DNA from: Anthoceros angustus
Lineage: Eukaryota; Streptophyta; Anthocerotopsida; Anthocerotales; Anthocerotaceae
NCBI GenBank assembly: GCA_010909165.1
Contig: VJWM01000173.1
Coordinates: 310,001-374,000 of the forward strand
Length of the DNA: 64,000 nt
Direction of reading: 5' to 3'
Of this stretch, positions 43,596 through 54,261 are shown piece after piece (position 1 is the first letter of the stretch; every line of letters starts with the position of its first letter). The notes beneath the pieces were generated by a model. It was not told where the DNA came from and ran no database searches. It worked only from the letters and a program-made list of their open reading frames with translations. The position numbers and the translations under genes are program-made.

Positions 43596-45303
43596 ATGGA
43601 GATTTTCAGGCACGTCGCGGTGCCCTTGCTGGCTATAGTTGTAGGCCTTGTGACGATCCAATGGCTTATTAGTAAAGACAAGCATCGATTGCGAGCTCCT
43701 CCTGGGCCGAGTAGATGGCCAATTCTTGGCAACATCCCGGCGCTGGCCGGGAACCATCCTCACATTTCCATGACCAAGCTGGCTGTCGAAAACAAATGGC
43801 CGATCATGTCGTTGCAGATTTCCAAGATAAAGATGCTAGTTGTTTCCACACCAGAGTTGGCCAAGGAGGTGCTCATCAAGTCTGGCATTGCATTCGCTTC
43901 CCGAAACGTCAACGGCACCAACTTCGCTGTCAAGGCATTGCTAGAAATGCCGCCAGACTCTGGCAACTACCGGGCTGTTGCTGGATCTCCTTACGGCCAT
44001 CAGTGGCGGGTGAACAGAAAGATTCTCACAATCGGGTTGATCAAGATGATGAAGTACTACGGTGATCGGTTGCTCTTCGAAGAGGTGAACAAGTTCGAAA
44101 ATTACGCAGATAAGAATCAGGGACGGGTGTTGAATGTGAGGGAGTCGTTGTGGAAGATCCTGGCAAATCACAACCTGCGGTTTCTCTTTGGCAAGAGGTT
44201 CTCTTATGATGATCCGGATCTGGATGAGCTCGTTCAGATGAACGAAGATGTCGGCACCTGCTTGGGAAAGGGCGCAGTTGTGGAGATGTTCCCCATCCTG
44301 GCTCCCTTCCACCGCAAGTGGGAGAAGCTGATACACAAGGTTGTCAAGCGGAAGAATGAAGTGCTGGAGGGCTTAATCGAACATCGCAGACAGTGAGTGC
44401 AGAGCAGCTCCCTCCTTTGCATCTTGTCATCTCTCATCTTGTCTTCAGAATTGGCTGATGATCCCTTGACTGAAACTGTACATGTGTGAACGTTGTGACC
44501 TTGCGAAGGTTGGGGAAGAGTGAAGAGGACTGGTACTTTGTTGACACAGTTCTGGAGGGCGAGAGGCTTGGGGAAATCGATCATGAGGACACTATCCGCA
44601 TCTTGGATGAAGTTAATTTGGCAGGTAGGCATCGAATTGGCATCGGCTTTCCGTATTGATCCAATCCAGGTCACCTTTTCATTCAAACGGAAGCCTGAAA
44701 ATTGGATGCTTGGAAACAGGAAATGAGACCACGGCTTCTACAGTAGAGTGGGCCTTTGCGGAGTTGGCAAACCGTCCCGAGATCTACCGCAAAATACAAG
44801 AAGAGATGGACCAAGTCCTAGGAAAGGGAGTCCCTATTCGAGCAGGAGACATCGAGAGGCTCCCGTATCTGAGAGCCTTTGTGAAGGAGAACTTCCGAGT
44901 GCACATGCATCTGCCTCTTGGATTGCCTCATGTGAATCAGGAGCCCGCAAAGCTCGGAGGTTACGACGTTCCCAAGGATTCGGTGGTGCACATCAACAGC
45001 TACGCCATTGCTCGTAATCCGCAAATCTGGCCGGAGCCGGAGAAGTTCGATCCAGATAGGTTTCTCCGGGAGGATGTGGATGTCACGGGGCAGGACTGCC
45101 GGCTTCTGCCTTTCGGAGGCGGTAGGCGGGTGTGCGCGGGGATTCCCCTAGCGCTTCCCCAGGTGCATATCCTCATTGCCCGGGTGGCGCAGAGGTACCA
45201 ATTAGTCATTCCAAATGGCAGCCAGACTCTTGAGATGGCAGAAGAGTTTGGAGTCGGAGTGAGAAAATTGAATCCCTTGAAGCTGGAACTGAAGAGGAGA
45301 TGA
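43596..45303 (+). CDS. cytochrome P450, clan 71 type
   Basis: Microsomal haem-thiolate monooxygenase; substrate unknown. Three exons, 43596-44392, 44509-44624 and 44720-45303, join to 498 aa. Seen: N-terminal membrane anchor (about residues 9-26), proline hinge APPGPSRWPILGN, I-helix AGNETTAS, K-helix VKENFR (ExxR), PERF-region FDPDRF and haem loop FGGGRRVCAG with Cys443. Blocks such as AKLGGYDVPKDS and ALPQVHILIARVAQRY resemble CYP73/CYP98-type A-clade P450s, but the I-helix and N-terminus differ, so I would not call it cinnamate 4-hydroxylase. Non-seed plants have many P450 families that branch near these. The start codon is the first ATG before the membrane anchor. Confidence 0.92.
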
Positions 45304-46075
45304 GGGCACTGGCCCCAATTTGAAGCATCCTCGTCACCCTTTGCTCAAGGCAGCAAAAAATCAACAGCCCTGTTGATGTGAACTGGATGGCAACGCCAAT
45401 TCCAACTCATCCAGAGACTGAGGAATATGTTCACTTGTTCTTAGCTCATGCCTTACGCAAACTAGCTAGCCCTTTCATCCCTTCTTGCTGTTTACACTTT
45501 AGCTCATGCCTTATCACTCTTGTTACTAAGAACGGAGAACACCAGTGTTCTTACCACACGCAATCAACGCAGCAGGGTTTCCGTTGAGTTGCAGATCAGT
45601 GGATGTGTTGTTGGAATGTGTGTCCAGTGCGTGATATTTGCAGCGCCTGAACGTTAGGAGGCAGGCCTTAGTACAGCCCACAAGCGTTGCACGAGTTTAG
45701 GAGGGCTGCAGTCTGGTCCAAACACACAGTCTCATCAAGATTGCACCATCTAACTCACTTCAGACGCCGACTTCAAGGACGGCTTAACTCATTACACCTG
45801 GCGCACCTCGTGGCGGCTGCTGGCAAGGCCAAGTGTTCATTGTTGAGCAGGATCCTGCGTCACCCCATCTCCAGAGGCTCGGGGCCCTTGTACTGCTGTT
45901 TGTGTGCATCCGAGGCTTCGACTTCCTTGCACTTCCATTTACTCATCCGAATTTCTTCACAGTTGCAATCTTTGCCAGCAGGGTACTGCTGTTTGTGTGC
46001 ATCAGAGGCTTCGACTTCCTTGCACTTCCATTTACTCATTCGAATTTCTTCACAGTTGCAATCTTTGCCAGCAGG
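45304..46075. other. intergenic region with a 93-bp duplication
   Basis: It contains the P450 3' flank and the upstream region of the next gene. A 93-bp segment is repeated in tandem at about 45890-45982 and 45983-46075, ending one base before the next gene's ATG. Both copies end in TTTGCCAGCAGG, which resembles a splice acceptor. Confidence 0.6.
45890..46075. repeat. 93-bp tandem duplication just upstream of a start codon
   Basis: Two almost identical copies (differences include CC to CA near GCATC and CC to TC near ACTCA) sit head to tail. Because 93 is divisible by three, a long frame stays open through both copies and into the downstream gene, so the translation start could lie further upstream than the ATG chosen. 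Confidence 0.9.
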
Positions 46076-47236
46076 ATGGCTCAGGCGCAACGAGAAGAGC
46101 CGGCTCTAGTGGCCACCAGAAGGAACCCCCCGAGTCCAAAGAGTTTGACTGAGACAGCACGGGCCGACTTCCCTCGGGATCTGCCAGAGCAGACGAAAGC
46201 CAGTGGTGGAAAAGTTCCCCCCACAGTCCCTGAGGGCAAGCCCGCGGTTGCGCCTCTGAAACACGACGACGGTGTAGGATTGAATCAGCCGAGAGACAGA
46301 GATGACACCACTCCAGACAAGATTACAAAGGACCACCTAGCCAGCCCGGCTGGCTTCGCCAGGACAGGCCCGATCTCGCCCACCCAGAAGGGGGTGGCAT
46401 CTCCTGGCACTAAGTCTGTGAACGAGAAGGCTCAGGCTTTTGCAGAGGCACACCAGGAGAGGGTCAGGGCTGAGGCCATGGCTTACTTGGAGTCGGAAAC
46501 TCGAAAGCTGGAAGCCCGGGCACAAGGTCTTCAGGTGAACTAGACGCTTGGGGTCAATTCTGATGAATTCGCAGGCAGATGTCGTCGGTGTTTCTTGTAT
46601 CTCATGTTCTTCGGATCATGTCATTCAGGGGAAAGCGGAAAAGCAAAAATTGCATGAGGAGGCCAAAGCACTAGAGAAGAAGAAGAAGGAAGAGATGCGA
46701 GCTGAGAACCTGGTCGCGCAAGCACAGGTAAAGTAAATGCCAGCATGCTCCAAGACGAGGTTTGTGTGTTATACGCCCCAGTACTGAACCTGCTTATGAC
46801 GGTCTGACAGATGGAAGCAGAGAAGATCACCAACAAGGCGAAGGAGAAAGCAGTGATAATCAAAGCTCGTGCGCATGAAGAAGCAGAGAAAGAGATAGCC
46901 GAGGCGAAGATTCGAGCTGAAAGGGTAAGTTTTGAACTTCCGCACACAAGTGCGCGCTCCCAATATTTGGCATCTGTCCTCAGTTCCTGGGTAAAGGGGA
47001 GAGGTGGTCCTGCCCACGGTCTTTCTTTTTCCTTTATAGCAGATCAATGACAGCATGAGGGACTGTTGGGTGGTGGGGTAAAGCGTGAGGCCGAAATAGC
47101 AGAAGAAAAAAACAGGGGAATAGCTGAGTTGAACGATAAGGTTGAAGGAATGAAAGTGACAGGAGAGCTCCCTCCACAAAACCACAAAGGCTTCGTCCAG
47201 AAAGTGAAAGACAAAGTTAGCGGCCGGCATCATTGA
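46076..47236 (+). CDS. Lys/Glu/Ala-rich coiled-coil protein of unknown function
   Basis: Four phase-0 exons, 46076-46534, 46629-46727, 46811-46924 and 47084-47236, give 274 aa. Residues 1-100 are Pro/Lys-rich and probably disordered. Residues about 110-245 are almost continuous heptad-like charged helix (AFAEAHQERVRAEAMAYL, KLHEEAKALEKKKKEEM, EKEIAEAKIRAER). The end has a short conserved-looking motif, VTGELPPQNHKGF. I do not recognise the family; stress-type LEA or membrane-scaffold coiled coils are possible. A second version of the last exon lies at about 47466-47609 (see separate entry), which could provide an alternative C-terminus. Transcription is convergent with the exonuclease gene that follows. 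Confidence 0.65.
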
Positions 47237-47465
47237 GAGGGTCAGTTCTACAAGCCATTTGAATAGTCTGTACACTGCTCTGTTGAAGTAGAGTACAGCA
47301 ATACCATGATCACATGTTACTTGAAGTTTACGGGGGTCTAGAACTTGAGCGTAGGCAACCCCACCATGTGCTTGATACAGTCGCTCGGTGAAGCACGAGT
47401 TTTTTCTGTAGAAGAAAAGGGCAGACAGTTAATGATCCTTGCTTTGTGTGGCCGGATGGTAACAG

Positions 47466-47609
47466 GCAATAGCAGAGGCCGATGAGAAGAAGAAGCGGGA
47501 CATAGCAGAAGTGAAGGACAAAGTAGAGCAAATGATTGCAGTGGGAGAGCTTCCACACAATCATAAAAGTAAGCTTCACAAGATCGCCGATACACTGACC
47601 TGCAGTTGA
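47466..47609 (+). CDS. alternative or duplicated terminal exon of the coiled-coil gene
   Basis: After an acceptor-like ACAG at 47462-47465 the frame reads AIAEADEKKKRDIAEVKDKV, then VGELPHNHKSKLHKIADTL and a stop. It closely parallels the last exon of the gene at 46076-47236 (EIAEEKNRGIAELNDKV ... VTGELPPQNHKGFVQKVKDKV). It could be a mutually exclusive last exon or a duplicate. Most of it (from 47505) lies inside the 1168-bp tandem duplication, so another partial copy occurs at about 48673-48777. Confidence 0.55.
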   Translation, partial: AIAEADEKKKRDIAEVKDKVEQMIAVGELPHNHKSKLHKIADTLTCS

Positions 47610-49838
47610 GGACCTGAGCGGAGGAATCTCTTTGGAACAAGTGAAGGCAACACTTGCAGCAGCCGTTATATCAGCAACCTTCGAGGAGGAATTATGATAG
47701 ACATGATCCAAGATAGCCAGCATAGGGTTTTATTTAAGAAATTGAAATTTCTCTCGTATACGTTTCAAAGCTATATTGTCATTGCTTGCATCTCGAGGCA
47801 TGTACCAATGATCCTGAAGCTTTACATCTATATCCCTGCTACAGAAGGCGCCAAGTAAAATTTATCAGTTCATGTTTCTCAACATGTATCCTCACTCGAG
47901 CATTTTGGATCACACACCTTCTGAAGCTGAGAACTTGAAAGTTTCGTCGGAGTTCGGCAGCGTGAGCTTTAAGGGTGTCCTGAACGTAAGGCCTTCCTAC
48001 AGTCCTTTTGGAAGCAGCCACAAGTAGATTTTCCAGCGATCCATGTTGCTTCATTAGTTTGATCGCCGTCTTCTTACCAAACTGTGGATTGAACTCCCCG
48101 AGACCTGGAACATTGTCACTAGGGTCCCCCATCATCGATCCTGCAAAGGGGAGCAAAGTACATTCAACACACATGCCAAATCCGGCAAATATGGTGCAAC
48201 AAAGTCAACTGGCGAGGAGAGGATAAGTAATAACTCTAGCACTTACGAAGCCCGAGTTCAAGTCTTGGATCATAGTCATGTTGATCAAGGTACTGCTGAA
48301 GAGTGTAGAAAGACCATCTTCGCAGCTTCGGGATTGGTAACACCATTTGCACCTTCTCAGATAGCAGCTGCCTAAAATCCATATCCGGTGACGCGATGGC
48401 AACTTTCAGTCCCCTGTCCAAAGCTTGCTGCATTAATGTATACCACGTCATCTGCTTCTGCATCTTCAACTTTACAACCTGCATCCATCATTCACAGGCG
48501 TTTTACAGTCCACCCAGTGGTCAAGGGGACCCGTGATGGAAGACACATAAGCAAACATTCCAGTACGAAAGCAGTAATTACCGGTACATTGCACTGGGCC
48601 AGGCATTCAGTGATCAGAGGAAGAGCTTCCCGTATGTCAACGTCAAAGGACCCATATCTGTGAGAAGGCACAGCAGAAGTGAAGGACAAAGTAGAGCAAA
48701 TGATTGCAGTGGGAGAGCTTCCACACAATCATAAAAGTAAGCTTCACAAGATCGCCGATACACTGACCTGCAGTTGAGGACCTGAGCGGAGGAATCTCTT
48801 TGGAACAAGTGAAGGCAACACTTGCAGCAGCCGTTATATCAGCAACCTTCGAGGAGGAATTATGATAGACATGATCCAAGATAGCCAGCATAGGGTTTTA
48901 TTTAAGAAATTGAAATTTCTCTCGTATACGTTTCAAAGCTATATTGTCATTGCTTGCATCTCGAGGCATGTACCAATGATCCTGAAGCTTTACATCTATA
49001 TCCCTGCTACAGAAGGCGCCAAGTAAAATTTATCAGTTCATGTTTCTCAACATGTATCCTCACTCGAGCATTTTGGATCACACACCTTCTGAAGCTGAGA
49101 ACTTGAAAGTTTCGTCGGAGTTCGGCAGCGTGAGCTTTAAGGGTGTCCTGAACGTAAGGCCTTCCTACAGTCCTTTTGGAAGCAGCCACAAGTAGATTTT
49201 CCAGCGATCCATGTTGCTTCATTAGTTTGATCGCCGTCTTCTTACCAAACTGTGGATTGAACTCCCCGAGACCTGGAACATTGTCACTAGGGTCCCCATC
49301 ATCGATCCTGCAAAGGGAGCATTCAACACACATGCCAAATCCGGCAAATATGGTGCAACAAAGTCAACTGGCGAGGAGAGGATAAGTAATAACTCTAGCA
49401 CTTACGAAGCCCGAGTTCAAGTCTTGGATCATAGTCATGTTGATCAAGGTACTGCTGAAGAGTGTAGAAAGACCATCTTCGCAGCTTCGGGATTGGTAAC
49501 ACCATTTGCACCTTCTCAGATAGCAGCTGCCTAAAATCCATATCCGGTGACGCGATGGCAACTTTCAGTCCCCTGTCCAAAGCTTGCTGCATTAATGTGG
49601 CTACCACGTCATCTGCTTCTGCATCTTCAACTTTTACAACCTGCATCCATCATTCACAGGCGTTTTACAGTCCACCCAGTGGTCAAGGGGACCCGTGATG
49701 GAAGACACATAAGCAAACATTCCAGTACGAAAGCAGTAATTACCGGTACATTGCACTGGGCCAGGCATTCAGTGATCAGAGGAAGAGCTTCCCGTATGTC
49801 AACGTCAAAGGACCCATATCTGTGAGAAGGCACAGCAG
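47505..49838 (-). repeat. 1168-bp tandem duplication covering exonuclease exons 3-5
   Basis: Copy A spans about 47505-48670 and copy B about 48671-49838. Landmarks such as the terminal stop, exon 4 and exon 3 recur with a near-constant offset (1168 bp before indels). The junction lies at a short shared AGCAG string. Differences are mostly small indels in runs (CCCCC against CCCC, TTTT against TTT, GGGG against GGG) plus a few short deletions. Confidence 0.95.
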
Positions 49839-50400
49839 GAAGTGGCTTGTACTTTATACGTTTTTCTTTGTAAGTTGGCAGCAAACTCTTTCGAAATTCA
49901 TTCCCTCTTTCTCCATCCATGACCTGGTTAGAGAAGTATCTTGATAAACCGCAAAACTTAAAACCTCAACTTGCAATGGTGGAAGCAAGCAAATCTCACG
50001 GTGCCAGCAACAGACCAAGGGACAGCGGAGTTGATGGTCAGCATTTGCTTACTGCAATGACAGGGTCTCCGTGGGTGACTTGAAGAAACAGCAACCTTAT
50101 CCACTCCACCAGAGCGGATGGCCGAGGCTTGTTCCCATCATAGCACAGAGGGTGCACATCAAGCAGGAAAATCTTCGTTGCACCTCTCTTCACTCTCTCC
50201 ACTTCAAGATCCCTCCCTATTGATTTTATGCCAGAACTCTGCCCCGTCCCCAAATCGGCTCCACAAAGCTCCAGACTGTTGCATACTGGATCAGCCCGTA
50301 TGGCCCTGGTACTGGACACCGCATTCCGACAGCCCAGCTGCCTGCGCTGCGAGGGAGCAGCAAGGACAAGGTTGAATGTAGGAGCTCGCAGCTCGGCCAT
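47730..50400 (-). CDS. organellar 5'-3' exonuclease (Pol I 5' nuclease domain), interrupted by duplication
   Basis: Homologous to the 5'-3' exonuclease/flap nuclease domain of bacterial DNA polymerase I, found in plants as a separate, probably plastid or mitochondrial protein. Exons: 50400-50053, 49923-49744, 49640-49406, then exon 4 as 48140-47918 (copy A) and exon 5 as 47838-47730 (copy A); this path gives an open 364-aa protein. Seen: targeting-like N-terminus, FLLDVHPLCYDG, VMDGERGNEFRKSLLPTYKEKR, EAEADDVVATLM, ASPDMDFRQLL (as GDKDFLQL in bacteria) and the helix-hairpin-helix MMGDPSDNVPGLGEFNPQFGKKTA. In copy B exon 4 has a one-base loss that breaks the frame, while in copy A exon 3 is damaged, so an intact product needs exons from both copies or a corrected sequence. 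Confidence 0.85.
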
Positions 50401-51057
50401 GGCTGAGACCCGACAGATCGTCGACAGCAAATGAGAGTCTGTGTTTGGACTGTTTGCGTGTGTGAACACATTAGGGCTTTGGTTTTCCTGTTTAAGCCCA
50501 GTCGACTCGCCTGTTGCCGTGGACGACGTGCGGGCCTTGGCCTGCCTGCCTCTGTCGTCTTCCAAACGTGGCTCTTCACGCCACTGTCTTTCAAGGCATT
50601 CAACTGAGGAGAGCTTCTCATGCTCATTTCCGGTGCTGCTGAGGTGACATTTTCGATTTCTGCCTCACATTTCAGGGCGTGACGATCAGTGCATTGTGTC
50701 GTCTAGTTGCTTCTGGTCGGACGAGTAGTTTACTGCAGTACTGTTTGTTCTTGGTGCCGGCGACGTGTGTTGTTCCCGTACTACTCTAGAAACGATGAAG
50801 GTGATGGTAGAGCTTACAGATTCATTCAAGCAGGAGGCGAGGTCTCGACTCCGGCGCTCAGAATTTTTTTTTTCGTGAATTTCTGATTCCTATTGTCTAA
50901 TATACGTTTCTGTTTGGAAGTGTACATTGCCAGCCAACATACAACCAGAAAGGCATTCTGGCTGGTTCCATCTGGAAATTCTCGCTTTTGCTGTAGTCTA
51001 ACTGATTGGCCACTCTCTGTGGTACAGGGTAATCAATTGTAGCCCATCTCGCAGCAG
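50401..51057. other. divergent intergenic region between exonuclease and DUF3067 genes
   Basis: The two genes are transcribed away from each other, so this about 650-bp stretch should hold both promoters. No protein gene is seen. TTAGGGCT at 50472 resembles a reversed telo-box. A T-run occurs at 50867-50876. Confidence 0.5.
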
Positions 51058-52323
51058 ATGGCGGGAACGGTTGCTGCGTTTGTTCAACCCACATCCAGTC
51101 TGGCAAGGTTTCAAGTAAACGGAGAATGCAGCTTTGAGTGTCGTCTGAGGAGCCTGGGAGGAGGGAAAGTGCACAGTCGCAAAGATGGGTTATCTTCCAG
51201 GATGGCCTTCCATTCAGACTCAAGGCTCTACAGTGCTCCCCAGCAATGGACAGAGAAGGCATGTCCGGTCTCAGTGCATGCCTTGCTTGGCGACCCCGGG
51301 CAACCCGAGGATGAGGACGGTGGCAGTGATGAGACGTCATCCAGTGACTCTACGCCTAGCGATGTAAGTCCAGTCCTGTCTCGCTCACCCTGTTGAGAGT
51401 TGTGGCGCTCATCTGTTTGTAAAGATGATATAGCGTTTTGAGCCACCAGAAAGTGTGAAGGCAGGTCTGAACAGAAAGACTGGTCAAGAAAAAGGTTGGT
51501 CATTGCAGCGGAGGGCCTAATAGGTTTCTCTTCTGCCAGGTAAATGCCGAACTGTTTCGAAAACAGATGGAGCAGATGATGGACAATGAAGATGCCTCTT
51601 TTGGTGGAAGGGACTTAGCCAAACTCATTCGGAATAAATATGGGAGATCCTATGATGTTCAGTTGATTAAAAAGGTGCGGTCTTGTGAATGCCAGATGCC
51701 ATGTATATCTACCTGTGCCAGTTTAGATGCCTATCGAAGGCAGAGATGCTTTGCAGGAGTCGGTTTTCTATAATGTCCTTGTCTTCCGTCTTAGCGAGCA
51801 CTTCAACTCTTCCATGCCAACCAGTGCAGGAATTTATGGGACGGCAGCTACTAGCAATGAACATCATGTGGAAATATCGTGAGCAGGTAACGTATAAATA
51901 CATGTGGAACATTCTCTGGCCCTCTCCAGCCAAGACTTACGGTGCTGATAACCCCATGGCTCGCTCATCAAAGTCCTGCTGATTCTAATGCTTTATTGCA
52001 GCTGCTTGTCTGATGATCCAGCGCTCATTTCCTCTCACGGAGGAAGAGTATTTGTCACATCTGGACTCGGTTGCAAACCTGCTGAGAGGCTGGGGCGCAG
52101 TGTCATACATTCGTACTAGTCTTGCGAAAACTAAGGAGAGGCCCCGCATAGGGAAGGTAAGTTCTGGCAGTCATGGGTTCCAGCAGCTGCAGTTGCTAGT
52201 TTGAACCCCCATTTCCTCGGCTTTTATTCAAGGCTCATTGCTTCTGTTGCTTCGCAGGCCGTGAGTATATTCATTGATCTAGACGAGTCAGGTGGCCGGG
52301 CTAGGGAATGGATTTACAGGTGA
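51058..52323 (+). CDS. DUF3067 family protein, probably plastid
   Basis: Five exons, 51058-51363, 51540-51674, 51830-51886, 52022-52156 and 52258-52323, splice in phase 0 to 232 aa. The first about 75 residues are Ser/Arg/Phe-rich like a transit peptide, then an acidic stretch (DEDGGSDETSSSDS). The conserved domain (about 105-230) reads ...GRDLAKLIRNKYGRSYDVQL, FMGRQLLAMNIMWKYREQ, FPLTEEEYLSHLDSVANLLRGWGAV and KTKERPRIGKAVSIFIDL, typical of DUF3067, a family shared by cyanobacteria and plastid-bearing eukaryotes. Function is unknown. The acceptor of exon 4 is the second AG in the region; an earlier AG would break the frame. Confidence 0.88.
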
Positions 52324-52850
52324 AGGAAGTTTCTCAGTCGCCAGTCCATGGTTTCTCAAAGCTGCAGAGAATCCGGGATGTTCTGCTTGTCAGGTTCCTG
52401 TGTAACATAGTGTTTCGTGTAACATTAATCTCATTCCGTAAAAGGCCTAAAGTTCTTGTAGTCAAAGACCATCCCGGATAAAGCTCTTCCAGGCTTCCAC
52501 TTTTCGCACCGCTACGCATTGTTGACAAAATTGGTCAATCCTTCGCGCAAAATCTGCGAAGGTAGTGAACAACAGTGTTCTTCCTCAGATTAGAATGGAG
52601 CTCTGCAGATTTCAACCGATTGGCACAATCAGCTCATGATCTCCTCCGGGATCCTCGAAATTGGTGGGCTCTGTGAAGATTGAAGCATTTCATGCTGTGC
52701 TTTGTTTTCCATATTGTTTATGAATCCATCTGCGCAATGCAGTGCTAAAAAATGTGGCTTTCTCTTGATTCAGTTATTCTGAGGCAGAGGAAGTTGTGAA
52801 CGAGCTGTTGCCTGCTCGTGGACACAGTTCTGTGAGACAGGAGGATTGCG
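52324..52850. other. intergenic region between DUF3067 and membrane-protein genes
   Basis: Same-strand spacer of about 530 bp. It contains an imperfect inverted arrangement around 52380-52470 but no ORF worth naming. It probably holds the first gene's terminator and the second gene's promoter. Confidence 0.4.
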
Positions 52851-53852
52851 ATGGCTGCAGCTGTTCCTTCCATGTCCATTGCATCTGTTTCTTTCCCGAC
52901 TGTGCGATGCAGCGACCGACCCACGGCTTCTTGCTCGTTCAAACCGCTCTCTGCACCTTCCTGTTCATGTGTTGATTCTCAACTCAGGGGTCTCGGGTTG
53001 TCCCGACGTGGGAGGTTGTCGCTGGGGTCGGTGAGATCGGTGTCGGGCACATTGTGGCTGGGTGAGAAGCTGAAGGGGAGGATTGCTACCCCATTACCGC
53101 GTGGAAAAGGGTTCCAGGTGGTTGCGATACAGAACGATATCATCAGAGGTTTTGTCTCTGCCTCTGCGCATTGCAGATGTACTTCGTGTTTCTCGCATAG
53201 TGATGAGGTGGAGGAAGGCCACGTATGCGAGATTTTTCTGCGGGCTTTGTGGGAAGCTGATTTTCGTCTATCGTTTGTGGCAGTTCTGGGTTCTGTTTTG
53301 AAGGCTGGACGGGAGGGATTAGACGCCGGCACAAGGCTGATACCCGTGAGATCCTCTGGAACGCAAGGCACCAAGTCATAATGTCACGAGTAGCTGTTTG
53401 TGTTGTCTGACGTGTTGCTTCTGCCAGGAAGCTGTCCCAAGGCCCCTAGCTCAAGCAGGAGTGGCGTTGGTTGCGCTTGTGGTGTTATCCTTCGTGTTAC
53501 GGTCTCTCTTTTCCACTCTCATTTTTGTTGCGGTAAGCTCTTATTTCTCTCGATCCACTTCCCTTAACGGAGCAGAGCCATGATTGATTCTTCAGCCTTC
53601 TGAGTGATATCTGGTCTCACGTGCCTTGATGTGTGATGTATATGTGGGTGATATCTGGTCTCACGTACCTTGATGTGTGATGTATATGAGCAGGCCGTCG
53701 GAGGTATATGCTATGGAGGAGTTCTCTATCTTACCAGGGGTGGCTCGAGCTCTAGTGGAGGTGGAGATAGTGCGGGGGCCAACGGTGCCGCACGTCGATC
53801 AGACTCCGAGGCAGTTGAAGAAGCCCGGAGAATAATGGAGAAGTATAAGTAG
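52851..53852 (+). CDS. small plastid-type membrane protein of unknown function
   Basis: The best model has three exons, 52851-53117, 53428-53532 and 53694-53852, giving 176 aa in phase 0. The first exon encodes a Ser/Arg-rich, Cys-containing N-terminus resembling a chloroplast transit peptide. The second encodes a hydrophobic segment (AGVALVALVVLSFVLRSLF), the third a short Gly/Tyr/Leu-rich hydrophobic piece (VGGICYGGVLYL) followed by a Ser/Gly-rich and acidic tail ending EEARRIMEKYK. No named domain is recognised. The donor of exon 1 at 53117 is inferred from phase; longer exon 1 alternatives are open up to about 53380. Confidence 0.6.
53604..53691. repeat. 44-bp tandem duplication in an intron
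   Basis: The segment starting GTGATATCTGGTCTCACGT occurs at 53604 and 53648 with one base difference in the core (GTGCC against GTACC). It lies in the last intron of the small membrane-protein gene, ending at its acceptor AG, so the acceptor region is duplicated. Confidence 0.9.
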
Positions 53853-54261
53853 TCTGCTCGAAACACCTCAGTGACCACAAGAGAATATGTTTGGAAAACT
53901 TCATTCCAGGTGATTATTCCTGTACGCCTACCCAATGATGCTTTCTTGTCCTTGACACCTTTAGGAAGTAACTGAGGTAATAGGATTGCATAGCGGGATG
54001 AAAACGGACCGTTTTTCAACCGCACCCTGTATGTATCATATGTCTGAGAAAATAGTTCTGAGGGAAGCAATTCCACCTTCCTGATTGTTCGACGATTCAA
54101 GCAGCCAACGTCATGCAGTTCAAAACCTGTCAATTGGCTACTGATTACATGTTGTATGTCTCGGCACATTTCTGTGCTCTGCATGTTGTCGACACTACCT
54201 CCCCTATCATCTTTTCACATTCTAGCTAGTGAAAGATGAAACACGTTCCCCAGCCAAGTGC
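53853..54261. other. convergent intergenic region
   Basis: About 400 bp between the stop codons of the small membrane-protein gene (+) and the PSMD5-like gene (-). It should contain both polyadenylation regions. No gene is seen. Confidence 0.45.

Noticed and set aside
43596-45303. Calling the P450 cinnamate 4-hydroxylase (CYP73)
   Set aside because: The I-helix AGNETT and the N-terminal region do not fit the strongly conserved CYP73 sequence, despite similar C-terminal blocks.
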